Shown piece after piece: positions 15,773 to 26,400 of a stretch of DNA of 64,000 nt; position 1 is the first letter of the stretch; each line of letters starts with the position of its first letter. The notes beneath the pieces were generated by a model. It was not told the DNA's origin. It saw only the letters and a list, made by a program, of their open reading frames with translations, and did no database searches. Source of the DNA: Mannheimia bovis. GTDB taxonomy: Bacteria; Pseudomonadota; Gammaproteobacteria; Enterobacterales; Pasteurellaceae. Both the position numbers and the translations under genes were made by a program. The DNA is taken from contig NZ_CP061280.1 in the NCBI RefSeq assembly GCF_014541205.1, positions 1,442,798 to 1,506,797 on the forward strand. The letters run 5' to 3'.

Positions 15773-16108
15773 ATGGAAATCAAATCATTTAGTGTAAAAA
15801 ACTTAATTTCAAACATTGTAATTTTAGGGTTGTTTGTTCTTGCAAACTTTTATTTAAACGAGCAGGTAATTAAAGCGTTTATTTGGTTCTTTTGGGTTAT
15901 GTCCGCTCTTTCATTTACGGCTATTTTTGCAAAATCTAGTTTTGTTATTTCAAATAGCAGGTTTTACCAAGCCTTTTGCACTAATTTAACTTATTCTCTT
16001 GTATTAGTTTATTTCGGCTATCCATTCTTAGCTACATTTCTATTTATAACAGGCTTTTTATATGCAGGCTCAAGAGTTGAGAAAAAGACAAAGGGAGTCT
16101 CTAAATGA
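15773..16108 (+). CDS. Small multi-pass membrane protein, 111 aa
   Basis: Start at MEIKSFSVKN after AGGAGAAATCAAA; the frame continues upstream without a better start. Three or four membrane segments are visible (about 12-30, 35-52, 70-100). A basic C-terminus follows. It overlaps the next gene by ATGA. Not recognised. Confidence 0.6.
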   Translation: MEIKSFSVKNLISNIVILGLFVLANFYLNEQVIKAFIWFFWVMSALSFTAIFAKSSFVISNSRFYQAFCTNLTYSLVLVYFGYPFLATFLFITGFLYAGSRVEKKTKGVSK

Positions 16109-16305
16109 ATTGGACTAGTTACTTTATCGCATTAGGGCTGCCGTCAATATTAACTCTACTCACGTTTATTTTGGTAGTTATTTTTAACACTTCCGATTTT
16201 TTAAAGCGACTGTTTTTATGGTGTTTTACGGTTGGGTTGGTATTTACGGTTGTATGGGTTTTACTTGGTATTGTCATTGCAGTAATGCAAGCCATTGGGG
16301 ATTAA
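16105..16305 (+). CDS. Small membrane protein, 66 aa
   Basis: Two strong membrane segments (about 5-27 and 35-60), nearly the whole protein, with WCFTVGLVFTVVWVLLGIVI as the second. It is coupled to the upstream membrane protein by a four-base overlap. Size and topology resemble holins, but the lysis cassette is elsewhere (18209), so a holin role is unlikely. Unknown function. Confidence 0.6.
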   Translation: MNWTSYFIALGLPSILTLLTFILVVIFNTSDFLKRLFLWCFTVGLVFTVVWVLLGIVIAVMQAIGD

Positions 16306-16308
16306 TAA

Positions 16309-16494
16309 ATGGCAGAAGAAATTAAAAATTACAAATGCCCTGATTGTGGGGCGGACTTATTAGATTGGCGACATTTTAACGATGCCGTATTAAAAAACAG
16401 AGATGGTAATGACTTTGAGTGTACTGGTAGAACTTGTGGCAAGCAGTATCTCCGAGATGAGATTTTATTGGAGGTAAAAGCTAATGATGAATGA
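16309..16494 (+). CDS. Small zinc-ribbon protein, 61 aa
   Basis: NYKCPDCGADLLDW and FECTGRTCGKQY supply two Cys pairs. Third zinc-ribbon protein of the block and similar in layout to the products at 14604 and 14837. Function unknown. Confidence 0.65.
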   Translation: MAEEIKNYKCPDCGADLLDWRHFNDAVLKNRDGNDFECTGRTCGKQYLRDEILLEVKANDE

Positions 16495-16600
16495 GATTAA
16501 TGTAGTTCTATTGGTGATTGTTGTTTCAGTCCTCTGTGCAGGAGCTTTGAAATTCATTGAGTGGTTTGATCGTAAAGACAAAGAAGGTTGGAATGGCTGA
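16484..16600 (+). CDS. Very small membrane protein, 38 aa
   Basis: GGAGGTAAAAGCTA precedes ATGATGAAT. Residues 5-24 (INVVLLVIVVSVLCAGALKF) make one membrane segment; the tail (DRKDKEGWNG) is charged. It overlaps the zinc-ribbon gene before it and the nuclease gene after it (ATGGCTGA), a packing that supports translation. Function unknown. Confidence 0.5.
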   Translation: MMNEINVVLLVIVVSVLCAGALKFIEWFDRKDKEGWNG

Positions 16601-16877
16601 TTTACGTAAAGAGGCGAAAGGTAGAGAGTGCCAAGTAAGATTACCGGATATTTGTAATCATAATCCTGAAACGGTGGTATTAGCACACTATCGAATGGCA
16701 GGTTTAAATGGCGTAGGAATGAAACCTGATGATATTTTCGGGGCTTGGACTTGTTCATCTTGTCACGATGAATGCGACCGCAGAACACGCAATTTAGAGG
16801 CGGATTATGTGAGACAGGCTCACGCAGAGGGCGTATTTAGAACGCAGGCTATTTTACGGAGAGAAGGGAAATTATGA
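16593..16877 (+). CDS. DUF1364 nuclease-domain protein, 94 aa
   Basis: Start at MADLRKEAKGRECQVRLPDI, overlapping the small membrane protein. Conserved Cys residues (ECQV, ICNH) and the CSSCHDECDRRT motif with AHYR correspond to DUF1364, an HNH-like zinc nuclease family found next to rusA in lambdoid phages. Likely part of DNA processing or recombination. The stop overlaps the rusA start. Confidence 0.8.
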   Translation: MADLRKEAKGRECQVRLPDICNHNPETVVLAHYRMAGLNGVGMKPDDIFGAWTCSSCHDECDRRTRNLEADYVRQAHAEGVFRTQAILRREGKL

Positions 16878-17242
16878 GTGATTGGCTTGAAATTGCGTTG
16901 CCTTATCCGCCGAGTGTGAACCATTACTGGAAGCATACCCGAAACGGTAGGCATTATATTTCAGATAAGGGGAAAGCCTTTAGGGCGGAGGTGGTGAAAA
17001 TCTGCAAAATGTTCGATCCGTTTAAAGGAGCGGTACAAACGGTATTGCAGATTTACTATCCTGATAAACGCAAGCGTGATCCGGATAATTTAGAAAAAGC
17101 CTTGTGGGACGCATTAAAAATCGGTGGCTTAATTGAAGAAGACGATAATCAAATTTTAGTCGATAAGCGAACAATTACAGCAGGTTTTAAGAAAGGGGGA
17201 ATGGTTGTGTTAAAAATTAAGGCGGTGGGTAATGCAAATTGA
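16874..17242 (+). CDS. rusA: RusA-type Holliday-junction resolvase
   Basis: 122 residues, the usual RusA length. PYPPSVNHYWKHTRNGRHYI and the catalytic stretch DKRKRDPDNLEKALWDAL, with the conserved Asp residues, followed by EEDDNQILVDK, identify the family. The enzyme cuts four-way junctions symmetrically, resolving recombination intermediates made by the RecT pathway or replication. It overlaps the neighbours on both sides. Confidence 0.92.
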   Translation: MSDWLEIALPYPPSVNHYWKHTRNGRHYISDKGKAFRAEVVKICKMFDPFKGAVQTVLQIYYPDKRKRDPDNLEKALWDALKIGGLIEEDDNQILVDKRTITAGFKKGGMVVLKIKAVGNAN

Positions 17243-17597
17243 TGTAAAGGGTGTATTAAGTTTATGGGGTGGATATGTGCGTTTTACCGACTGCAAGGGC
17301 TATCCGACAATGCAGGCATTTATGCGTGAGTCTCCACAAGAGAGAACAAAACAGCGTTATTTGGCACGCTTAGATGATGATACGCTTGAGAATGTCGATC
17401 GGCAAATGCGGAAGTTACAAGCCAATGACAAGCGACAATTTGATGTACTGTTTTATAAATATGCAGTAGGGTTAGAGAATAAGCAGGTTTGGCAGAGGTT
17501 ATCGCTCAGCAGAGGGGTATTTGAAAATGAACTTCGCCTTGCTGAGCGATTTGTTGAAGGTGCGTTAATTGGTTGTGAGGTTCGTTTGTTCTTGTAG
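17232..17597 (+). CDS. Q-like late antitermination protein, 121 aa
   Basis: The N-terminus VLSLWGGYVRFTDCKGYP and the C-terminal helix-turn-helix-like region (FDVLFYKYAVGLENKQVWQRL) correspond to the small lambdoid antitermination Q family. It would load at the late promoter and let RNA polymerase ignore tR' (18143-18173). It is the last gene of the early-right operon, 465 bases before the candidate PR', which is the classical position. Confidence 0.75.
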   Translation: MQIDVKGVLSLWGGYVRFTDCKGYPTMQAFMRESPQERTKQRYLARLDDDTLENVDRQMRKLQANDKRQFDVLFYKYAVGLENKQVWQRLSLSRGVFENELRLAERFVEGALIGCEVRLFL

Positions 17598-17759
17598 CCT
17601 CTCAATTGCTAGCTTGATGAGTTGGTTTTGAGGTATATCTAGCTGTTTGGCTAATAGTTCTATCTGAGCAATTGTGCTTTCGTGTAATTTAAAGGCTTTG
17701 AGCTTAATTCCTCGTTTAGCATTGCTACGGTTTACAATTTCAGTTCTTGACAGTGCCAT
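17565..17759 (-). CDS. Ribbon-helix-helix-like regulator, 64 aa
   Basis: AAGGATTTATT precedes the ATG. GIKLKAFKLHESTIAQIELL followed by AKQLDIPQNQLIKLAIERL resembles a ribbon-helix-helix DNA-binding protein (short strand, then two helices). It is read leftward against Q and overlaps its 3' end by 33 bases. Its promoter region faces the late control region, so it could repress late or lysogenic transcription; inference only. Confidence 0.65.
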   Translation of the reverse strand: MALSRTEIVNRSNAKRGIKLKAFKLHESTIAQIELLAKQLDIPQNQLIKLAIERLQEQTNLTTN

Positions 17760-17824
17760 AATAAATCCTTAATATAAGTTTTGAAGAGTAGGGAGAATTT
17801 CTCCCCCTACTTAGTTTCATTCAA

Positions 17825-17884
17825 TTAGTACGCTGGGGAGCAAATTACTAAGAGAATGATAACTAGGATAATGCGGTAAAGCAT
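17825..17884 (-). CDS. Candidate 19-residue membrane peptide
   Basis: A tiny frame MLYRIILVIILLVICSPAY with a strong GGAGGGATAACAA ribosome site, in the gap between the ribbon-helix-helix gene and the late promoter. The product would be one hydrophobic helix, like type I toxin or small phage membrane peptides. Only the ribosome site and hydrophobicity support it. Confidence 0.35.
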   Translation of the reverse strand: MLYRIILVIILLVICSPAY

Positions 17885-18061
17885 TTGTTATCCCTCCAAA
17901 AAGTCGGTGAGATTAAAGGTCGTCACCGGCTCGTTTCCAGCAGGATTGCTGAAAACAAAATTATTATATGTTGGTTATCCAATATCGGCAAGCTAAAATT
18001 CTCTAAAAAGCCCATAGTTTTAATAAATTATGGCTTTTTGTATTTATTTGGCTAAAAAGTA
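17885..18061. other. Gene-poor segment before the late promoter
   Basis: No gene seen. It contains a small hairpin CGGTGA/TCACCG (about 17905-17930) and a terminator-like hairpin at 18005-18039 that could end the early-right transcript after Q or the leftward transcripts. Confidence 0.5.
18005..18039. terminator. Bidirectional terminator-like hairpin after Q
   Basis: AAAAAGCC-C-ATA ... TATGGCTTTTT, a 10-11 bp stem with one bulge and T tracts on both strands. Ends the early-right operon before the separate late promoter. Confidence 0.75.
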
Positions 18062-18090
18062 TTGCATAGCTTAAGTGTTAGGTGTATTAT
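18062..18090 (+). promoter_or_regulatory. Candidate late promoter PR'
   Basis: TTGCAT (18062-18067), exactly 17 bases, TATTAT (18085-18090). The transcript would start near 18,098 and meet a strong terminator within about 50-75 bases (18143-18173), as at lambda PR'-tR'. Confidence 0.65.
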
Positions 18091-18142
18091 TTATGGTAAG
18101 TTGTGGTTCGTTGCATAGGTGATGAACTTGAAAGAATTTTAC

Positions 18143-18173
18143 AGCCCTGAGCAGAAATGCTTGGGGCTTTTTT
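18143..18173 (+). terminator. tR'-like terminator ahead of the lysis and late genes
   Basis: AGCCCTGAGCA/TGCTTGGGGCT (two G-U pairs) around GAAA, followed by TTTTTT. All late genes lie downstream, so their expression would need Q-type antitermination. Confidence 0.85.
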
Positions 18174-18208
18174 GTTGCCCCGAAATAGAGGGGTGGAGTA
18201 TGTAGTTA

Positions 18209-18445
18209 ATGAGAGATATGGGAACTCAAAGCTATATCTGGTCGGGTATTAGCACTTGGCTGGCTTGGCTTGGCGAGCAGCAAAATTTGATGTTGCTCAG
18301 TCTCGCTATCGGTATTGTTACCGCGATTGCAGGGCTTTTTCAGCGATTTTATGAATGGCGTAGGCGTAAGCGTGAAGATGAGCGAGCAGAAGAGCTTCAT
18401 CAAGCGAAAATGACAAGATTGAGAAAGGGGTTAAGTGATGAGTAA
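18209..18445 (+). CDS. Phage holin, 78 aa
   Basis: First gene of the lysis cassette. One or two hydrophobic stretches (about 11-22 and 25-45; LMLLSLAIGIVTAIAGLF) and a highly charged C-terminus (EWRRRKREDERAEELHQAK), as in small class II holins. It triggers lysis by depolarising or opening the inner membrane, releasing the SAR endolysin next door, whose gene overlaps by eight bases. An alternative start is the ATG three codons downstream. Confidence 0.78.
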   Translation: MRDMGTQSYIWSGISTWLAWLGEQQNLMLLSLAIGIVTAIAGLFQRFYEWRRRKREDERAEELHQAKMTRLRKGLSDE

Positions 18446-19007
18446 AAGTCTTAAATATGGCGGTGGTATCGTTTGCAGTATTACCGCCATTATTGGTTTA
18501 GTGCAGTACCAACACCCCGAGATTCGCACCAATCAAGCAGGATTAGAGATTATCGGTAATGCTGAGGGTTGCAGACGTGATCCGTATAAATGCCCTGCCG
18601 ATGTGATTACGGTTGGGATTGGTTCAACGGAATTTGGCGGTGAGAAGATTGTTCTAAATCGTATTTATTCGGATAAAGAAATTGCTGACCGCTGGGCGAA
18701 AGATTTAAAACTTGCCGAGAGTTGTCTTAATCACCATTTTAACGGTAAAAGTATGAACGAGAACCAATTTTCGGCAATGACTTCCGCTGTATTTAATATG
18801 GGTTGCTATAACCTGAGATTTTATCGGAATAAACAAGGTCAATATGTGCAGACTACCATCCATAAACTCGCAGTGAATAAACAATTTGAGGAGATGTGTC
18901 ATCGACTACCTGACTTTATTCGTGCCAGTGGTAAGGTGTTGAACGGATTGGTTATCCGCCGTGAAAAGGAGAAAGCATTATGCTTAACTGGATTAGTGGC
19001 ACGATAG
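18438..19007 (+). CDS. SAR endolysin (GH24 lysozyme), 189 aa
   Basis: An uncleaved N-terminal signal-anchor (YGGGIVCSITAIIGLVQYQ, about 7-25) with small residues typical of SAR endolysins precedes a T4/R21-type lysozyme domain. The catalytic triad Glu-Asp-Thr is seen in NAEGCRRDPYKCPADVITVGI: Glu near 40, Asp near 47 or 54, Thr near 57. It cleaves murein glycan strands after release from the membrane. Start chosen at MSKSLKYGG, overlapping the holin stop. Confidence 0.9.
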   Translation: MSKSLKYGGGIVCSITAIIGLVQYQHPEIRTNQAGLEIIGNAEGCRRDPYKCPADVITVGIGSTEFGGEKIVLNRIYSDKEIADRWAKDLKLAESCLNHHFNGKSMNENQFSAMTSAVFNMGCYNLRFYRNKQGQYVQTTIHKLAVNKQFEEMCHRLPDFIRASGKVLNGLVIRREKEKALCLTGLVAR

Positions 19008-19330
19008 CCATTGTGATTTTGGGCTTGGGTGTATGGTTGTGGGGTCAGTCTCAGATGATAGATAGCTTAAGAGCCGAGAGCCACGCACAAGCCCAAACCA
19101 TTGAACAGCAACAAAAAGCCAATCAACGACTAGCTGACACACTAGAGCTAGAGCGACAAGCGGTCGAAAAAAGCCAAAAAATTGCAAATGAGCTGCGAAA
19201 TAAAGTGGAGATTGTTCAAAATGAGATTAAATCAATACTGGCACAAGACAGTTGTGCTAAGGCTGATTTGCCTAATGGTGTTGCTGATAGCATTAAGCGG
19301 CTGCACCAGCAGAACAATCACAAACACTGA
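18980..19330 (+). CDS. Rz-like inner-membrane spanin, 116 aa
   Basis: An N-terminal membrane anchor (WISGTIAIVILGLGVWLWG, 4-22) is followed by a long coiled coil (about 28-95, AQAQTIEQQQKANQRLADTL), the layout of i-spanins. It pairs with the Rz1 lipoprotein encoded in an overlapping frame to fuse inner and outer membranes at lysis. It overlaps the endolysin 3' end by 28 bases. Confidence 0.88.
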   Translation: MLNWISGTIAIVILGLGVWLWGQSQMIDSLRAESHAQAQTIEQQQKANQRLADTLELERQAVEKSQKIANELRNKVEIVQNEIKSILAQDSCAKADLPNGVADSIKRLHQQNNHKH

Positions 19331-19499
19331 GTATTTATATCCGCCTGCGGCTTACCTTGTGCCGTGCGAGCGGACAGAATTTAGCGGCAATACCTACGGC
19401 GAGACGGTTGAGTATCTGATAAAAGTTATCGGAGAGCGTGATTTATGTGCTAGCCAGATTGACCGTATCAGACAATGGCAAACAGAGGTTAGCAAATAA
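19221..19499 (+). CDS. Rz1-like outer-membrane spanin lipoprotein, 92 aa
   Basis: Lies mostly inside Rz in another frame and extends past it, as in many lambdoid phages. Signal peptide MRLNQYWHKTVVLRLICLMV then lipobox LIALSGC, giving a mature lipoprotein of about 65 residues. A start 39 bases upstream (TTG) is less likely. Partner of the Rz-like protein. Confidence 0.85.
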   Translation: MRLNQYWHKTVVLRLICLMVLLIALSGCTSRTITNTEYLYPPAAYLVPCERTEFSGNTYGETVEYLIKVIGERDLCASQIDRIRQWQTEVSK

Positions 19500-19757
19500 A
19501 TGTTCGGATATAAAACAAAAAAACAGTTAATTGCGGAAGGATACACGCATTACGGCAGTTTGTGGGGCGTACCTTGTTATATTGGCGATGTAGAAAGCGA
19601 AGCTCCAGTAATCGCTACCGCTAATTTTATTCCGCAATGGTTCTTAGATGTAGCTGATTGGATTATGTTCACAATGCACGATTTAGTGAATATGAATAAT
19701 CCTAATGCAGAGCCGTTGATGTTCAAGATTTTGCTGAAAAAGCCAATAGAAGAGTGA
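19500..19757 (+). CDS. Hypothetical phage protein, 85 aa
   Basis: Begins one base after the Rz1 stop. Aromatic-rich (THYGSLWGVPCYIGD, WFLDVADWIMFTMHDL), no clear signal peptide. Conserved-looking companion of the lysis cassette but of no known function. A terminator follows. Confidence 0.6.
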   Translation: MFGYKTKKQLIAEGYTHYGSLWGVPCYIGDVESEAPVIATANFIPQWFLDVADWIMFTMHDLVNMNNPNAEPLMFKILLKKPIEE

Positions 19758-19763
19758 TTATAG

Positions 19764-19786
19764 AGGAGCTTAACCGCTCCTTTTTT
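19764..19786 (+). terminator. Short terminator after the lysis cassette
   Basis: AGGAGC-TTAACC-GCTCCT followed by TTTTTT. The 120 bases between it and the terminase genes show no gene and no clear promoter; antiterminated late transcripts would read through. Confidence 0.65.
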
Positions 19787-19907
19787 ATTTTAATGAAAAG
19801 TAAATGTTACATAATTTAGCTATGGTTTTGGGGTTGGTTAGATGAAATCCCGAGAAAATACCTAAGTGATGTAATCCAAATAGTACAAATATAAGGAATT
19901 TAACCCA

Positions 19908-20420
19908 ATGACTAAAAAAGGCGAGGTTAAAGCCACGTCTAAAGGCGTGGGTAAATTGACCGATAAACAAAAGCGATTTATTGAAGAATACCTGATTGAC
20001 TTAAATGCAACGCAAGCAGCGATTAGAGCTGGGTATAGCGAAGATACAGCAAAAGAAATGGGATATGAGAACCTCACAAAACCTCACATTCAAGAAGCAA
20101 TCCAGCAAGCTAAAAATCAACGCTCAGAGCGAACTCAAATCACACAAGATGATGTGCTAAACGGATTGCTTGAAGTGATTGCAATGAGTACAGGCAAAAA
20201 GGTTGTCGTTGAAACTGATGTGGCAAAAAATGAATCTGGCAAATTAGTCGGATTCGATATCGCTAAAACTAAGTTTGAACCAGCCGCTGCGAATAAAGCA
20301 CTTGAATTACTGGGTAAGCATTTGGGAATGTTTAAAGACAGAGTGGATGTGACGACAGGTGATAACCCACTGCCGACTGTAATTAATATCGAGTTCGGAA
20401 ATGAACCAGAAAACAATTAG
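19908..20420 (+). CDS. Terminase small subunit, 170 aa
   Basis: [30 protein letters not shown] (given here in part) is the N-terminal DNA-binding helix-turn-helix of the terminase_2 family; the middle (about 80-145) is the oligomerisation part. It recognises the phage packaging site and recruits the large subunit, whose gene overlaps by 20 bases. Confidence 0.
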   Translation: MTKKGEVKATSKGVGKLTDKQKRFIEEYLIDLNATQAAIRAGYSEDTAKEMGYENLTKPHIQEAIQQAKNQRSERTQITQDDVLNGLLEVIAMSTGKKVVVETDVAKNESGKLVGFDIAKTKFEPAAANKALELLGKHLGMFKDRVDVTTGDNPLPTVINIEFGNEPENN

Positions 20421-23400
20421 ATTTCCGTTGAAGTTTAAGCCGCTATTTCAAGAGATTTGGCGGTTTATTATTTTTTATGGAGGGCGAGGCTCCGGGAAAT
20501 CGTTCAACATTGCAAGAGCATTAATCATTCGTGCTTACCATAAGCCATTACGTATTCTTTGTTGTCGTGAAATTCAGAAGTCCATTTCTGATTCAGTTAT
20601 TCAGATGTTGGCTGACCAAATCGAGATGCTAAATCTGCAATCATTCTTTGAGGTTCAGAAAACACAGATTATTGGACTTAATGGTTCTCGCTTTACGTTT
20701 GCAGGGCTTAAAACAAATATAACCAGTATAAAATCAATGACTGGCATTGATATTGTGTGGGTCGAAGAGGGGGAAAATGTTTCAAAAGATAGTTGGGATG
20801 TGCTTATCCCCACTATTCGTGAAGATGGCTCGCAAATCATTGTGAGCTTCAATCCTAAAAATATTCTCGATGACACTTATCAACGATTTATTGTAAACAC
20901 CCCTGAACGTTGCAAATCTGTTTTGGTAAATTGGCAAGATAATCCATATTTCCCCAAAGAATTACTGGAAGATATGGAGCAAATGAAAGAGCGTGATTTC
21001 GATTTGTATCGGCACGTTTATGAGGGTGAGCCGGTAGCTGATAGCGATCTTGCAATTATTAAGCCTGTTTGGATAGAAGCGGCAGTTGATGCACACATTA
21101 AGCTAGACTTTACTGCAAGCGGTCGTAAGCGTGTAGGTTTTGATGTGGCTGATGATGGTTCAGACAGCAATGCTAACTGTTTTTCTTATGGTTCTGTAGT
21201 ACTGGCAGTTGAAGAATGGAATGGCGAAGATGTAATAAGCTCCGCTCAATTAACGCATACCAATGCGATTAAGTGGCAGGCTGATGAAATCATCTATGAC
21301 AGTATCGGTGTGGGTGCAGGTGTGAAGGCAGAGTATAAACGGCTGGAGACAGGCAAAATATTGTGTACCGGCTTTAATGCCGGAGCTTCGGTATTTGAGC
21401 CTGAAGAGTTTTACACACAGGATAAAACGAACGGCGATATGTTCGCTAATATTAAGGCACAGGCTTGGTGGTTATTGCGTGATAGGTTTTATAAAACGTG
21501 GCGAGCGGTTGAATTCGGCGATATTTACCCTGTTGATGAAATGATTAGTTTGAGTTCGGATATTCAAGGTTTGGATTACTTAAAAGCTGAATTATCCCGT
21601 CCTCGTGTCGATCACGATAATAACGGTAAAGTTAGAGTAGAGAGCAAGAAAGATATGCGTAAACGTGGCATTCCATCCCCAAATAAGGCTGATGCTTTAG
21701 TGATGTGTTTTGCTCCGAAAGAAGATGTATTAGCCCGTTATTTAGGATTAGGAAGTTAAAATGAATTTTAATCAAGACGGCTATTCTGATGCCTTAGGGC
21801 TAAATGATAAATTTCGCCGTAGTAAAGAAAATAACATTATTGATTTAGCCCGCTATGAAAATGGCGGACTGTCGGCTAAGGTGATTGATTTACCTGCGGA
21901 TTTATCGGTTTCGCGTGGTATCACGCTAGAAGGTGATGAGGGTGATGTTTTGCTCTATGAGTTAGAGCGATTGGCATTTTTGCCTAATATGGCAAATGCC
22001 GTGCGTTGGTCTCGTTTATTCGGTGGTTCGGCGTTAGTGCTGATTACTGATGACGGTTTTTTAAATGAGCCGTTAAACATCGACCGAGTAACAAAGATTA
22101 GCGAATTAAGGACGTTTGGGTTGGATCAGATTTCGCCAACCTCAAAGCGTTATTTAGATCCGACTAAAACCAATTTCGGGCGGTATGAAAGCTATCATAT
22201 TTCTACAGCTTTAAATGCTCAAATTGAGGTTCACGAAAGCAGAATGTTGTTTGTTTCGGGTGATCCATTGCCTGAGCGATTGAAAAACGGCATTCACTGG
22301 AAAGGGCGTTCAGTTGCAAATGTTTTCCAAAAAATAGCCTTTTATGAAGAAAGTCTGATTTTTGCAAAAGAAATCTTGAAGCGTAAGCAACAACCAGTTC
22401 ACAAAATGAAAGGGCTTGCTACAGCGATTGCGAATGGTTTGGAAAATTCCGTCAGACAGCGTGTTACTTTTGTAGAGCAGGGGCGTAATTCGCTTAATGC
22501 GGTAGTCGTTGATGCTGATGATGATTATTCCATTATTAATGCTGATTTAGGCGGCGTGGTAGATGTACTTGATGAACTAAAAGTTGCAATTGCCTCTGAT
22601 GTTTCTATTCCGGTATCGGTGCTTTTCGGGCAATCGGCAAAAGGGATGAACGCAACAGGCGAGAATGATTTTGAGGGGTTGTATGACCTGTGCGAAGGCA
22701 TTCAGCAAAACAAAATTAAACCTGTGGCTGAAAAGTTACTTGAGATTATCGTTAAGCAAAAGCACATCAAAGCAAACAATGATTGGAAAATTACATTCCC
22801 GTCATTAAAAACACCTACGGATCAAGAAACGGCAAATGTAGAGAAAACCAAAGTAGAAACTGAGAATGCGAAGTTGAAACGGTTTGTTGATTTGGTTGAT
22901 ATGGGGGCTATGTCAGCAGACGAAGTGCGAAATCAATATTCAGAAGAATTAGGCTTAAAAGGTGCGTTAGATGAAAATTAAGAACATCAAGAGGAAGCCT
23001 AAGGTTTGGCTTTACCCGGTTGCGGTCGAGCGTGAATATGTGAAGGCGTTAGAGGCGATTACAGATAACGTGATTAATGAGGTTGATCAATTTTGCAAAA
23101 AACAACAAGAAAACTACCGCTTGTTGATTAGGCAAGATGGATTAAATGAGTGGCTGGAAGCAGTTTTTACTGAGCTACTCTCCGCAATGTTATTTTTCGT
23201 CTCTGATAGTGAAATTCAACGGCTAGTGAGTGGTTTGCTAGGTGAAGCTAATCGCTTTAACAAAAAGCAGTTCCATCAAATACTTAAAAAAGCCTATGGT
23301 GTGGATATATTCACTTCTGAGCAATGGCTGCTTGAGCAGCTGAAATTGTTTGAGTTACAGAATATTAATCTCATTAAGTCTATACCTGTTCAATTACACG

Positions 23401-26400
23401 AGAAATTGCGTTATAAATTTGTTGATGCGGTTCAGAAAGGTAGGCGATGGGAGGAAGTGGCGAAAGAGATTGAAGAATTAACCGGGACAACCAGAAAAAG
23501 AGCTAGATTGATTGCACGAGATCAAATCGGCAAGTTAAACGGACAACTTACCCAGCTAAGGCAAAGGCAAATTGGGGTTAAATCTTATATTTGGCGAACC
23601 TCTTTAGATGAACGGGTAAGGAAATTACACGTTTCACGAGAAGGCGAGAAATTCGATTGGGATAATCCGCCTAATGACGGACACCCGGGCGAAGCGATAA
23701 ATTGCCGTTGCTATGCGGAGGCGGTTTTGCCTGATTTGGATGAGTTAATTTATCAAGGTAATACTGTTGCAACAATGAATAATAATGCAGAAAGTATTAC
23801 TAAAAGTGCTATAATCCCAGCAACAACGGATAAAAAAAGAAACAATATGCGTAGCGAATGGGAAGATGACTTTCCTGATACAATAATTGATAGGAAATTA
23901 GGGGAAGCAACAGGACACCCTGATTATGCGAGTGCGAAAAGCGGGGATGTTATAGCTGCTTACAAGCTAGCTAATGATTTGGTGACTGATGAAGCTATTA
24001 AGAAATTAAAAGCAATAGTTAAATCTACTGATGATGTGGTTATTGTGCCTGTCCACGCTGAAGAAGCTGTGGGAATTAATATGATACCTTTAGCTGTTGC
24101 TAGAGTTATATCAGAAAAACTGAATATTCCAATTGATTTATCTATTGTTCAAGCCACGAAAGTTTCAAGGACAGGAGGAAATGGTTGGCATAGATTGGCA
24201 AATTCTCCTGCTTTTGATGGAGATTTTAAAAAAGGTAAAAAAGCCATTATTTTAGATGATACGCAAACTCAAGGTGGTACTTTAGCTAGTTTAAAAGGTC
24301 ATATAGAAAATCTTGGTGGTAAAGTTGTTGGAACTTATGCTTTAACTGGAAAGCAATATTCGGTACAATTACGGCTATCCAACGAAACATTAAAAGAATT
24401 GCGAGGTAAATATGGCGTTATTGAACAATGGTGGAACAAAGCCTTTGGTTACGACTTCTCAAAACTTACGGAATGGGAAGCAAAATTTATCCTCAATTCA
24501 GGTAAAACACCTGACGAAGTCCGAGATCTTGTCTCTACGGCAAAGTATGGTTGATGCGTTTAATAAATTAGAACAAATCAGCCGAACATAATAAGTGAGT
24601 TAAGAAAAGCCCATAACATAAATGTTGTGGGCTTTTTGTTTATAGAGGGATTATTGGTGGTTTGATATGGTAATGCGTTATGACCTACAGTCGCTCAAGG
24701 CTGTTAGAGATGATAATGGGTTTATTCGAGATACCCCTGTTCTTACAAGGACAGGGGTTTTTCTTTATGTGCTTCCTGACGGCACTACACGGCGAGAGTA
24801 TAGACCGCCTGAAGAAGTTTTTAAGGCGGATAGCCTTAAAGGGTTTGAAGGGATACCTATTACCGATGAGCATCACGGCAGAATAACGGGTGGCAGTTCT
24901 AAAAACTTAGTGATTGGCTCGGTGCTTTCGGCAGGGCGACAAGACGGTAAAAATCTTGTTGCAGATATTGTTATTCACAATATCGAGCCGGTACTTAAAG
25001 GGAAGAAAGAATTGTCGGTCGGCTATGAGGTGGAACTTGATGAAACAAGCGGTATTACAGAGGACGGCGAGCCTTACGATGTAATACAACGTAACATCAA
25101 GCCTAATCATTTAGCCATCGTAACAAAGGGGCGTGCAGGTAATGCTCGCTTGAATTTAGATTCCGCCGATGCGGTTCAAACAACGGAGAAAGAGAACGTG
25201 ACTCAAAACGTAAGCGTAACACTTTCAACTATTCGCTTAGATAGCGGTATTGAATACCAAGCCGCCCCTGAAGTGATTGTTGAGATGAATAAATTAAAAC
25301 AAGATAAAGCCGAATCTGAAAAGGCAACTGAAACTGCAAAAGCGGAAGCAGATACGGCAAAGGCAAAAATTGCAGAGCTTGAAAGCGAGAAAGAGCTGAT
25401 TAAACAAGATGCTTATCAATCGGCTAAAGCTCGCTTAGAACTTGAAGCAGTAGCTAAAACGCACAAAGTTGAAGTGAAAGCGGATAGTTCAGATATTGAG
25501 CTAAAGAAAGCCGTGATTAAAGCAGTGCGTGGTGATAGCTTAAATCTTGAGGGTAAATCTGATGATTACATTTCGGCGGCTTTTGATTTAGCAGTATCAG
25601 AAGCCGAAGTGCGTGCGGATAGCGAAGCTAACCAACGTAAACAATTAACCACAGCCACAATGAAGCAAGACGGCAAGCAAGAATTGACAGGTCGAGCAAA
25701 AATGATGGCAGAGCGTAACAAGTAAGGAGCTAAATAATGGCAAAAATATATGACGATCGCCACGATGTTGCTTTTGCAGGTATGAAAAGCGATAGCCGAT
25801 TTGATACCGTAGAAACGTTTGCGGCGGAAACGGATATCCCGTTTGGTGCAGTTGTAACGGTTGGCACTAAACCAAATCAAGCAAAATTAGGTGGCTCTAA
25901 AGCTGCAGGTATTGCGTTGCATACTCATACTAAGGCAATGAACACGACGTACACGAAATTTGATGCGGTAAGCGTATTAACTCGAGGTGTAGCGTGGTGC
26001 AAGGTAAAAGGCGAAGAAACAATCACAGAACGTGGTGCAGTTCAATTTGATGTGGCAACAGGCGAAGTGTCGGATAGTGCTGGCACAGCATTAACAAACG
26101 CCATTTTCCGAAGTGGTGTAATTGCCACAAAAGATGGATCAAAAATTGCGTTAGTCGAGTTACACGCTCCGCAAATCTAACAATTTAATACATTTCAACA
26201 AGCGGTTGAGTTTTGCAAATTTTTTGCAAGGTTCAGCCGCTTTTTTATTGGAGAAAACAATGGAATTTAAAGTGGATCAAGCTGAATTAAGCGAAATCAA
26301 CAAAGTGCTATCTGCTGCCGGTGCATTTAACCAAGACGCAGGTATTTTTACTGCTCGCCAGTTGGAATATGTCCGCACCAAGATTTATGAAGAACAAATG